From NCBI GenBank assembly GCA_030641425.1, contig DAOWHM010000003.1, positions 1 through 5,725 on the forward strand: 5,725 nt of DNA, read 5' to 3'. The stretch comes from Candidatus Bathyarchaeota archaeon. GTDB lineage: Archaea > Thermoproteota > Bathyarchaeia > Bathyarchaeales > SOJC01. How positions within the stretch are numbered: position 1 is the stretch's first letter; every line of letters starts with the position of its first letter. Below the pieces are notes generated by a model. It saw only the letters and a program-made list of their open reading frames with translations. It did no database searches and was not told the DNA's origin. Below, piece after piece: positions 1 through 4,885 of the stretch. The position numbers and the translations under genes are program-made.

Positions 1-546
1 GCTGTCAAGATCTACTTGACGATTGCATCAGAATTCAAAAAGGGAAAACTCCGCTACATCCTCGGCGACCCTAGATTTGCTGATGTTAAACATGAAACTC
101 GATCCATCGTGTTCGCTTGGGCACTGAAGGAATTCAAAAACCTACACTTGGCTCAAAAAGCAAAAATCAAAGTTCCAGAACCCTTAGCAGTCAAGAAAAA
201 CGTGTTAGTTATGAAGTTTATTGGTAAGAACGGCATCCCAGCCCCCAATTTAAAGGAGTTGCCACCCAAGAATCCTGAATTAATCTACAACGAACTCCTC
301 AAGTATATTCAGCGACTCTATCAAAAGGTAAAGCTGATCCATAGCGACATAAGCGAATACAACATCATGATATGGCGAGGTAGACCTGTCTTATTTGACA
401 TGGCCCAATCTGTACTGGATTCCCATCCAATGGCAACAACATTTCTCAAACGAGACCTACAGAATCTTCACAGATACTTTAAGAAACAAGGAGTTAAGGT
501 TCTGTCACCTGATGAAATGTATAGGAGAGTTGTTGAGGATGTCTAG
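1..546 (+). CDS. rio1: RIO1-family atypical serine protein kinase, 5'-truncated by the window edge
   Basis: RIO kinases are atypical protein kinases/ATPases. RIO1 acts late in small-ribosomal-subunit maturation in the cytoplasm, and archaeal members are thought to do the same. The frame is open from base 1 and already coding (AVKIY), so the gene starts upstream; the TTG at 16 is internal. In visible residue numbers, Lys3 of AVKIY is the expected ATP-binding lysine. GDPRF, typical of RIO1, is at 23-27. The hinge-like VLVMKFIG is at 68-75. The catalytic loop HSDISEYN is at 114-121, with Asp116 and Asn121, and the metal-binding Asp133 lies in LFDMAQSV. The loop has Ser where many archaeal RIO1 proteins have Gly (HGDLSEYN); eukaryotic RIO1 has Ala there, so this is a mild variant. 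The C-terminal RRDxxN-like segment (KRDLQN) also fits RIO1 rather than RIO2. Only the N-terminal lobe start is missing (181 residues visible). It overlaps the KH gene by 8 bases, which implies an operon. Confidence 0.95.
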   Translation, partial: AVKIYLTIASEFKKGKLRYILGDPRFADVKHETRSIVFAWALKEFKNLHLAQKAKIKVPEPLAVKKNVLVMKFIGKNGIPAPNLKELPPKNPELIYNELLKYIQRLYQKVKLIHSDISEYNIMIWRGRPVLFDMAQSVLDSHPMATTFLKRDLQNLHRYFKKQGVKVLSPDEMYRRVVEDV

Positions 547-1114
547 ACCTAGCACCTTCGTAAGGATCCCAAAGAACCGCATTGGCGTTCTTATTGGCCC
601 AAATGCTGTTACAAAGAAGCTCATCGAAGAAAGCCTCTCAGTTGAACTTGAAGTTGACTCCGATGATGGAGGAGTCAAGATATGTCTTAAACCCGAAACA
701 CCTGATCCCTCAACGCTTTTTCGAGCAAAAGAAGTAGTCTTAGCCGTTGGAAGAGGATTCAGTCCTGAGAAAGCAAGTAGACTCCTACATGACGACGAGA
801 GTCTGCTCGTTGTGGTGGATCTTAGAGACTACGTGGGAAAATCTGAATCTGACATCAAACGGTTGAGTGGAAGAATAATCGGTAGAGATGGAAGAACTAG
901 AAAGCTTATTGAAGAATTAACAGAAACGTCAGTGTCTGTATATGGCCACACGATTAGTGTCATCGGCGCCATGGAAGAAGCTGAAATCGCTAGGCAAGCC
1001 ATTGAAATGTTCATACATGGACGTTTACACTCATCCGTGTATAGATTCTTACAAGCAAAAAGGAGAGACTTGAAGAAAAGAAAGATGGAGCTATGGAAGA
1101 AACCCCACGTTTAG
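539..1114 (+). CDS. KH-domain RNA-binding protein, archaeal Pno1/Dim2 (Krr1) type
   Basis: This is a 191-residue protein with two KH domains, the architecture of archaeal homologues of Pno1/Dim2, which bind pre-rRNA near the 3' end of small-subunit rRNA and assist its final processing. KH1 spans about residues 6-75 (FVRIPKNRIGVLIG, then PNAVTKKLIEE). KH2 spans about 92-165 with a full GxxG loop, Gly115-Arg-Asp-Gly118, in GRIIGRDGRTRKLIEEL. A basic helical tail (QAKRRDLKKRKMELWKK) ends the protein. In KH1 the loop reads GPNA (20-23), so the second glycine is lost. I chose the ATG at 539 because it starts directly at the conserved FVRIPK region and has AGGAGAG at 523-529, 9 bases upstream. The frame is open further upstream (an ATG at 395), but that part merely overlaps RIO1. 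The start overlaps the RIO1 stop (ATGTCTAG), consistent with translational coupling. The family is clear; the exact role in this organism is inferred. Confidence 0.93.
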   Translation: MSRPSTFVRIPKNRIGVLIGPNAVTKKLIEESLSVELEVDSDDGGVKICLKPETPDPSTLFRAKEVVLAVGRGFSPEKASRLLHDDESLLVVVDLRDYVGKSESDIKRLSGRIIGRDGRTRKLIEELTETSVSVYGHTISVIGAMEEAEIARQAIEMFIHGRLHSSVYRFLQAKRRDLKKRKMELWKKPHV

Positions 1115-1237
1115 ACGTAAATAGCCCGCGGAATCCACTAATCCAATGCATTTGACCTCCAACTCGTCAAGTAATTTTTAATCAGTCGCGTCAAGAAAGC
1201 TTGAGCTCGCTAGCTAGAAAGTTGTTCCTTTTGATGT

Positions 1238-1250
1238 GAAAAGATATAAT
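1238..1250 (+). promoter_or_regulatory. Candidate archaeal TATA box with upstream purine element for the topoisomerase VI operon
   Basis: The stretch GAAAAGATATAAT is an A/T-rich TATA-like element with a purine-rich (BRE-like) 5' flank. Archaeal transcription usually starts about 25 bases downstream of the TATA centre, which would be near base 1270-1274. That leaves a leader of about 30 bases carrying the SD motif of the start at 1302, or alternatively a leaderless message from the ATG at 1272. Position and composition are seen; promoter activity is inferred. Confidence 0.45.
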
Positions 1251-1280
1251 TCTGATAAGACACACATATAGATGTCCAAA

Positions 1281-1293
1281 GGAGAAAAAGGAG
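1281..1293 (+). promoter_or_regulatory. Shine-Dalgarno motif deciding the top6B start
   Basis: Two GGAG cores lie in a purine run (GGAGAAAAAGGAG). The second, AGGAG at 1289-1293, is 8 bases before the ATG at 1302, which is ideal spacing. The earlier in-frame ATG at 1272 has no SD motif and would translate this purine run as KGEKGEG, which does not resemble the usual protein N-terminus. This supports the start at 1302. Confidence 0.6.
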
Positions 1294-1301
1294 AAGGCGA
1301 C

Positions 1302-2831
1302 ATGGTGACGCAAATATTCGAAGAGATCAGCCCAGCTGACTTCTTCTATCGCAATCGAGACATAGCTGGATTCACCAACCCGTCTCGAGCCATATTTGCG
1401 TCCATAAGAGAACTAGTGGAGAACTCTCTTGATGCTGCAGAACTTGCAAGCATCCCACCTGACATATATGTACGTCTAATTTTCGGAGAGAGTGGACCTG
1501 AGTCCGGAATCTACAAGTTGCGAGTTGAGGACAATGGATCCGGAATTACATCACGCCACATACCCTCTGCTTTTGGTCAGGTTTTATTCGGATCAAAATA
1601 CAAATTGAAGCAGTCAAGAGGAACATTCGGTCTTGGAGGCACAATGGCGGTCCTTTACGGCCAAATTACAACTCACAAACCAGCATACATAGTTTCCAGT
1701 ACAGGCTCAACAAAAGTCTACGTTTACAGAATAATGATCGACATCCAAAGGAACAAACCGATTATCCTGGAACGAAGAGTCCTGCTGAACAAAGAACAGT
1801 GGCATGGAACCATCGTTGAGTTCTATCTCGAAGGCGACTACTTCCGCGCTATGCCTAAGATTCTGGAATACCTGAAGCAAACAGCATTGGTGAACCCTTA
1901 CGCAAACATAACTTTTGTCGATCCGAAAGGACGCATGTACAAGTCTTCTCGGGTGACTGAGAAAATGCCACCCCCTCCGAAGGAGACGTTACCCCATCCA
2001 TATGGCGTCGATGTAGAAACAGTCAAGCGTCTCATAAGAGTAACCCCCCATCAAAAGATGCTGGATTTTATGGTTGCTCACTTTCACCGAGTTAACGAAA
2101 GGATAGCTGAGAAATTTCTTGAGTTTTCCGGCATACCCAAAACAAGAAATCCGAAGAAGCTGGAACCACAAGAAATCGTAAGATTCGTGCAGATGTTGAA
2201 GCGTTACGAAGAATTTCGACCCCCAAGCGCAGCTTGTCTATCACCTCTTGGGAAGGATTTACTGAGAGCTGGAATCCTAAAGGAGTTGAAACCAGAATTC
2301 ACAGTTGTTTGTCAACGTAAACCATCCACGTATGCAGGCCACCCATTTATCATCGAAACAGCGATTGCATATGGAGGAGAAATCCCTAAGGGAGGCGACT
2401 TCGTCCTCTATCGTTTTGCAAATCGTATTCCTCTTCTGTACGATGAAGCCAGTGATGTTGCATTTCGAGTAATTAAAAGTATGAACTGGAGAAGGTATAA
2501 GGTGTCCCAGGGCATGCCGATAGCAGTGCTAGTTCATACTTGCAGTACAAAGATACCTTATAAAACTGTGGGCAAGGAATTCATCGCTGACAGACCCGAA
2601 ATCAAGAGGGAAATATTGAATGGGATACGCGAGGCAGCAAGGCGTATTCAGCGTTTTCTGTCAAAACGTGAGCATGTTGAAAAGGAGATGAGGCGTTTGA
2701 GTGTTTTTTCCAAGTTTCTCCCCAAGATCGCCAAATTCTCCACCGAGCTAGCAGGCAGAGAAAGACAGCCTGAAATCGAGAAGTTGTTGGAGAGTGTAAA
2801 CACAAGTGGAAGAGAAACAACAGGACGATAA
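1302..2831 (+). CDS. top6B: DNA topoisomerase VI subunit B (GHKL ATPase subunit)
   Basis: Subunit B binds and hydrolyses ATP, dimerises as a gate and drives strand passage by the A2B2 type IIB topoisomerase, which relaxes and decatenates DNA. From the ATG at 1302 the protein has 509 residues, near the family's usual size (about 530 in Sulfolobus). The start matches homologues (EISPADFFYRNRDIAGF at residues 8-24). GHKL ATPase motifs are present: ELVENSLDAAE at 37-47 (catalytic Glu and Mg-binding Asn), VEDNGSGI at 75-82, and the glycine-rich lid RGTFGLGGTMA at 106-116. The HPYGVD motif at 232-237 precedes the helix-two-turn-helix segment (about 232-310). The transducer follows, with STKIPYKTVGKE at 415-426 containing the conserved basic residues of the switch loop. 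A helical tail ends the protein without the extra C-terminal domain found in some methanogens. An alternative start at 1272 adds 10 residues (519 total). Its 3' end overlaps subunit A by 26 bases. Confidence 0.96.
   Translation: MVTQIFEEISPADFFYRNRDIAGFTNPSRAIFASIRELVENSLDAAELASIPPDIYVRLIFGESGPESGIYKLRVEDNGSGITSRHIPSAFGQVLFGSKYKLKQSRGTFGLGGTMAVLYGQITTHKPAYIVSSTGSTKVYVYRIMIDIQRNKPIILERRVLLNKEQWHGTIVEFYLEGDYFRAMPKILEYLKQTALVNPYANITFVDPKGRMYKSSRVTEKMPPPPKETLPHPYGVDVETVKRLIRVTPHQKMLDFMVAHFHRVNERIAEKFLEFSGIPKTRNPKKLEPQEIVRFVQMLKRYEEFRPPSAACLSPLGKDLLRAGILKELKPEFTVVCQRKPSTYAGHPFIIETAIAYGGEIPKGGDFVLYRFANRIPLLYDEASDVAFRVIKSMNWRRYKVSQGMPIAVLVHTCSTKIPYKTVGKEFIADRPEIKREILNGIREAARRIQRFLSKREHVEKEMRRLSVFSKFLPKIAKFSTELAGRERQPEIEKLLESVNTSGRETTGR
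2789..2794 (+). promoter_or_regulatory. Shine-Dalgarno motif for the GTG start of top6A
   Basis: GGAGAG inside the end of the subunit B gene lies 11 bases before the GTG at 2806. It is the best SD match near the beginning of the subunit A frame. The later in-frame GTG at 2842 has only a weak CAGG far upstream. This supports the GTG at 2806, though spacing is slightly long. Confidence 0.4.
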
Positions 2832-3903
2832 TGTCTCAACAGTGGGAAAGAAGAAGGAAACAGTTGCCAGCTTAGAGAAGCTCGGTCAAAGGCTCTACGA
2901 TCAGATGGAAAACGGGGAGTTCCCATGGATAAAGATGCCTAGCCGCTCAATTGAGAACATCTGCTATCACCCAGATCTCCGCCAATACGTCCTAGGGGAT
3001 AGGTCAGTTAAACGGAGCGCTAGAAACATCCGTCACATACGTCCATTAACACAGCTTGTTTGGACCGCTTTCTTTGCTCATAAACTCTCAAAACAACGCA
3101 AGACCTCAACTCTAAGAGATGTTTATTACTCCGCCCAAGCTTACCAGATGTCCTTCAAAGACCAATCTGAATCTGACAACGTAATTACAGATTTAGAAAC
3201 AGTCATCGGCATCCCCAGAGAGGACTTCAACGTATTTCCAGAGGAACGCTCAGCCATATTCGGCGACTTAACAATTGAATATAACGTCCCAGGATATGAA
3301 GGAAAACAGATGAATCTCACATCGCACCCAGACGGCTTAATGATTGGCCCAGCATTGACATACAGCGAATTTGTGAAGACAAGCGCAGACAAAGTGTTCG
3401 CAATTGAGAAAGGCGGCTTATTTACCAGATTCGTTGAGGAAAACGTACATAAGAAGTTTAACGCTTTGCTTGTACTAACGTCAGGACAAGCTCCCCGAGC
3501 TACCCGCCATTTTATACACAGACTCAACAAGGAGCTAGAATTGCCAACCTACATATTCACAGACGCTGACCCTTGGGGAATGCACATTGCCATGGTCATA
3601 ATATCTGGTTCAGCCAACGCTGCCCACCTAAGAGATCTTACAACACCCGACGCTGTTTGGAGCGGGGTTTGGGCTACAGACATAGTAAACTACGAGTTAC
3701 CAACCGATCCTTTGACAGAAGTTGACATAAAAAGACTGCATGAACTGCAGCGAGATCCACGGTATAAAGGCAAGTTATGGCAACGGGAGATAAAGACTTT
3801 CATGAAAATCCGCAAAAAAGCGGAACAAGAAGCTTTCAGCCGCTATGGCCTCACTTACATCGTTGATGAGTACTTGCCAGCCAAACTCGAAGAAACCAAG
3901 TAG
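2806..3903 (+). CDS. top6A: DNA topoisomerase VI subunit A (Spo11-like DNA-cleaving subunit)
   Basis: Subunit A makes the double-strand break through a covalent tyrosine-DNA link and is the homologue of eukaryotic Spo11. The 365-residue protein has the family's usual length and order. A basic N-terminal arm leads into the winged-helix CAP domain with the active-site motif TLRDVYYSAQ (102-111); the second tyrosine, Tyr108, is the likely nucleophile because the first position varies in the family. The Toprim domain follows, with Glu201 in FAIEKGGLF and the Mg-binding Asp253/Asp255 in FTDADPWGMH. The C-terminal ...SRYGLTYIVDEYLP is also typical. The chosen start is GTG at 2806, which overlaps subunit B by 26 bases behind GGAGAG. 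Oddly, the subunit B stop forms a TAATG junction whose ATG (2831) is in a different frame that closes after 14 codons, so either the GTG is real or a small indel separates the natural ATG from the gene. The first ten or so residues are therefore the least certain part. It probably shares the subunit B promoter. Confidence 0.96.
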   Translation: MEEKQQDDNVSTVGKKKETVASLEKLGQRLYDQMENGEFPWIKMPSRSIENICYHPDLRQYVLGDRSVKRSARNIRHIRPLTQLVWTAFFAHKLSKQRKTSTLRDVYYSAQAYQMSFKDQSESDNVITDLETVIGIPREDFNVFPEERSAIFGDLTIEYNVPGYEGKQMNLTSHPDGLMIGPALTYSEFVKTSADKVFAIEKGGLFTRFVEENVHKKFNALLVLTSGQAPRATRHFIHRLNKELELPTYIFTDADPWGMHIAMVIISGSANAAHLRDLTTPDAVWSGVWATDIVNYELPTDPLTEVDIKRLHELQRDPRYKGKLWQREIKTFMKIRKKAEQEAFSRYGLTYIVDEYLPAKLEETK

Positions 3904-3914
3904 TTGAATGTAAG

Positions 3915-3927
3915 AAAGTTAAAATAG
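3915..3927 (+). promoter_or_regulatory. Possible TATA-like element upstream of the small membrane protein gene
   Basis: AAAGTTAAAATAG lies 46 bases before the ATG at 3974. If used, transcription would begin near 3947 and give a leader of about 27 bases that includes AAAGGTG at 3961-3967. It is only a compositional match, and the gene could instead be read through from the topoisomerase operon 70 bases upstream. Confidence 0.22.
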
Positions 3928-3973
3928 AACTTGGATTTACCCTAATTGAACTCTAGTCACAAAGGTGTAATGC

Positions 3974-4168
3974 ATGAGTAGAATAGAAGAAGAGACTGGT
4001 TTCACCATCGCAGAGAAATTCTTCGCGCTACTGATAATCATAATTGGAGCGCTGATGATATACAATACATCAACAAGTCCTAGCCTAACATATCCCTTGT
4101 TATTTAGCGTGGGTGGCTTAGCGATGGTAGTACTAGGCGTTTTTATGATCCTCGCGAAAGCCGTGTGA
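3974..4168 (+). CDS. Small two-helix membrane protein of unknown function
   Basis: This 64-residue protein is one I do not recognise. Residues 1-15 are polar and acidic at first (MSRIEEETGF). A hydrophobic helix follows at about 16-30 (FFALLIIIIGALMIY), then a short Ser/Thr/Pro loop (31-39), and a second hydrophobic helix at about 40-62 with a GG motif (VGGLAMVVLG). The two segments suggest a helical hairpin in the membrane; no catalytic or binding motif is visible. AAAGGTG at 3961-3967, 6 bases before the ATG, is a reasonable SD motif and supports the start. The gene lies 70 bases after top6A on the same strand and converges on archease. Small proteins of this kind are common in archaeal genomes and usually unannotated. 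Coding is supported by the SD motif and the clean two-helix pattern; function is unknown. Confidence 0.75.
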   Translation: MSRIEEETGFTIAEKFFALLIIIIGALMIYNTSTSPSLTYPLLFSVGGLAMVVLGVFMILAKAV

Positions 4169-4244
4169 CATCTTTCTACGCGCATAGTTAACGCAATAGA
4201 TTGGGTTCAGCATCATTTCCAAAGCGTTTGATTACCCGTGATCT

Positions 4245-4712
4245 TTAGATGTCTAGAATAAACTTCACTGTAACCTTGTCAGGTTTCCGTAGAATCTCCA
4301 TTTGATGGTAGGTTATAGCTTTTACCCCGACTTTTTGTGGGTGCTTCTTAGGGTCAAATTTTTCTCCGTAAATCGTTGCTTTAAGTTTAAACCCAGATGT
4401 AGTTTTCTCAATGTCGTGTATCTTAAATTCTCGGTAGAGGTTTTGTGTCAGCTCAAACTTGACCAGTAAGGTCTCCAACCAATTGTATAGCAATGCTTTT
4501 TCGTCGAAGCCTTCAACTTCGACTGACTCTTCATTCTGAGGCTTTATCGTTTCGGTTTCTGTCATTACTTCGAAGGTCGCAAGAGCTGCATTCTCAAAGG
4601 CTTCTTTCAAAGTTTTACCTTTGGCTGCAATATATGCATCTGCTCTATGCTCTAGAAACATGAATTTCCGCTTATCTTCTCTACCGTGAGCCTTCGAATT
4701 TGGAGAGCACAT
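4245..4712 (-). CDS. Archease, RtcB RNA-ligase cofactor
   Basis: Archease promotes guanylylation and turnover of the tRNA ligase RtcB in tRNA splicing and RNA repair. In some archaea it was also reported to modulate a tRNA methyltransferase. The 155-residue protein shows the family hallmarks: FMFLEHRADAYI at 17-28 (family LEHTAD, with the acidic metal-site residue Asp25), GKTLKEAFENAALATFEVMT at 32-51, the LLYNWLETLLVKFE helix at 74-87, GVKAITYHQM at 129-138, and a C-terminal FILDI with Asp154 near the end, as expected for the metal/active site. The ATG at 4712 is preceded by AAAGGT (plus-strand 4719-4724) at 6 bases. It gives about 12 residues more than typical before the conserved strand (MCSPNSKAHGRED), but the only later Met (residue 18) would cut into that strand. 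No rtcB is visible in the window. It is divergent from the ATP-grasp gene and convergent with the small membrane protein gene. Confidence 0.93.
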   Translation of the reverse strand: MCSPNSKAHGREDKRKFMFLEHRADAYIAAKGKTLKEAFENAALATFEVMTETETIKPQNEESVEVEGFDEKALLYNWLETLLVKFELTQNLYREFKIHDIEKTTSGFKLKATIYGEKFDPKKHPQKVGVKAITYHQMEILRKPDKVTVKFILDI

Positions 4713-4731
4713 TGTAAGACCTTTTCATTTC

Positions 4732-4740
4732 GATAAATAT
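4732..4740 (-). promoter_or_regulatory. TATA-like element for archease
   Basis: On the minus strand this reads ATATTTATC, centred about 24 bases before the archease ATG. At normal archaeal spacing it would start transcription at or next to the ATG, giving a leaderless message and leaving the AAAGGT motif untranscribed. A more distal A/T-rich stretch (minus strand TTAAATTCTTAAA, plus 4769-4781) could instead give a leader with the SD motif. Confidence 0.3.
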
Positions 4741-4837
4741 GAACTTGAATTGGAGATTTCCCAAAGCCTTTAAGAATTTAATTCCTTCTCTCACATACAT
4801 AACTATTTAGCATTATGTTCCACACATGCGCGCTCGT

Positions 4838-4848
4838 TGAGTAATTCA
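4838..4848 (+). repeat. 11-base direct repeat, copy 1 (TGAGTAATTCA)
   Basis: TGAGTAATTCA occurs here and again 49 bases downstream. The unit has partial dyad symmetry (TGA...TCA outer arms), as seen in some operator half-sites. This copy lies upstream of the SD motif of the ATP-grasp gene. The repetition is seen directly; a regulatory role is speculation. Confidence 0.5.
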
Positions 4849-4872
4849 CCTCATCAATATTGCATTATATTT

Positions 4873-4877
4873 GGAGG
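4873..4877 (+). promoter_or_regulatory. Strong Shine-Dalgarno motif (GGAGG) for the ATP-grasp gene
   Basis: GGAGG is a full SD core. The only in-frame codon at the right distance that can initiate is CTG at 4886, 8 bases downstream. The in-frame TTG at 4901 is 23 bases away, and the in-frame TTG at 4871 overlaps the motif. It therefore points to an unusual CTG start. Confidence 0.55.
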
Positions 4878-4885
4878 TTGGCTGC

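Larger units (their letters stand above)
4713..4885. other. Divergent intergenic region between archease (-) and the ATP-grasp gene (+)
   Basis: These 173 A/T-rich bases must carry promoters for both flanking genes. Plus-strand TATA-like candidates are TTTAAGAATTTAA (4769-4781), CTATTTAG (4803-4810) and ATTATATTT (4864-4872). None stands out enough to assign a start site. A four-codon frame (ATG at 4826, stop TGA at 4838) and an 18-codon frame starting TTG at 4837 and ending TAA at 4891-4893 lie here but lack SD motifs. No RNA gene fold is evident. Confidence 0.5.

Noticed and set aside
395..538. Upstream extension of the KH-domain frame from an ATG at 395
   Set aside because: The extension lies entirely over the RIO1 kinase core in another frame and resembles no KH protein N-terminus. 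The ATG at 539 has a good SD motif and matches the family start.
1172..1182. T-run (TAATTTTTAA) after the KH gene as a possible terminator
   Set aside because: Archaeal terminators can be simple T-runs, but five Ts in an A/T-rich spacer are not distinctive. I do not list it as a feature.
1228..1256. C/D-box-like motifs (TTGATGTG ... CTGA) suggesting a guide sRNA before top6B
   Set aside because: The spacing is too short, no internal D'/C' pair is present, and the region overlaps the promoter candidate.
2648..2926. Open frames on the minus strand across the top6B/top6A junction
   Set aside because: They are antisense to conserved coding sequence, have low-complexity Ser/Leu-rich translations and no SD motif.
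3141..3530. 129-codon open frame on the minus strand inside top6A
   Set aside because: It is fully antisense to the well-conserved CAP and Toprim regions of subunit A, with no recognisable protein motif.
4185..4200. Short palindromic GTTAAC stretch with GCG/CGC flanks in the convergent gap
   Set aside because: The pairing is only a six-base core with mismatched flanks, too weak for a terminator or binding site.
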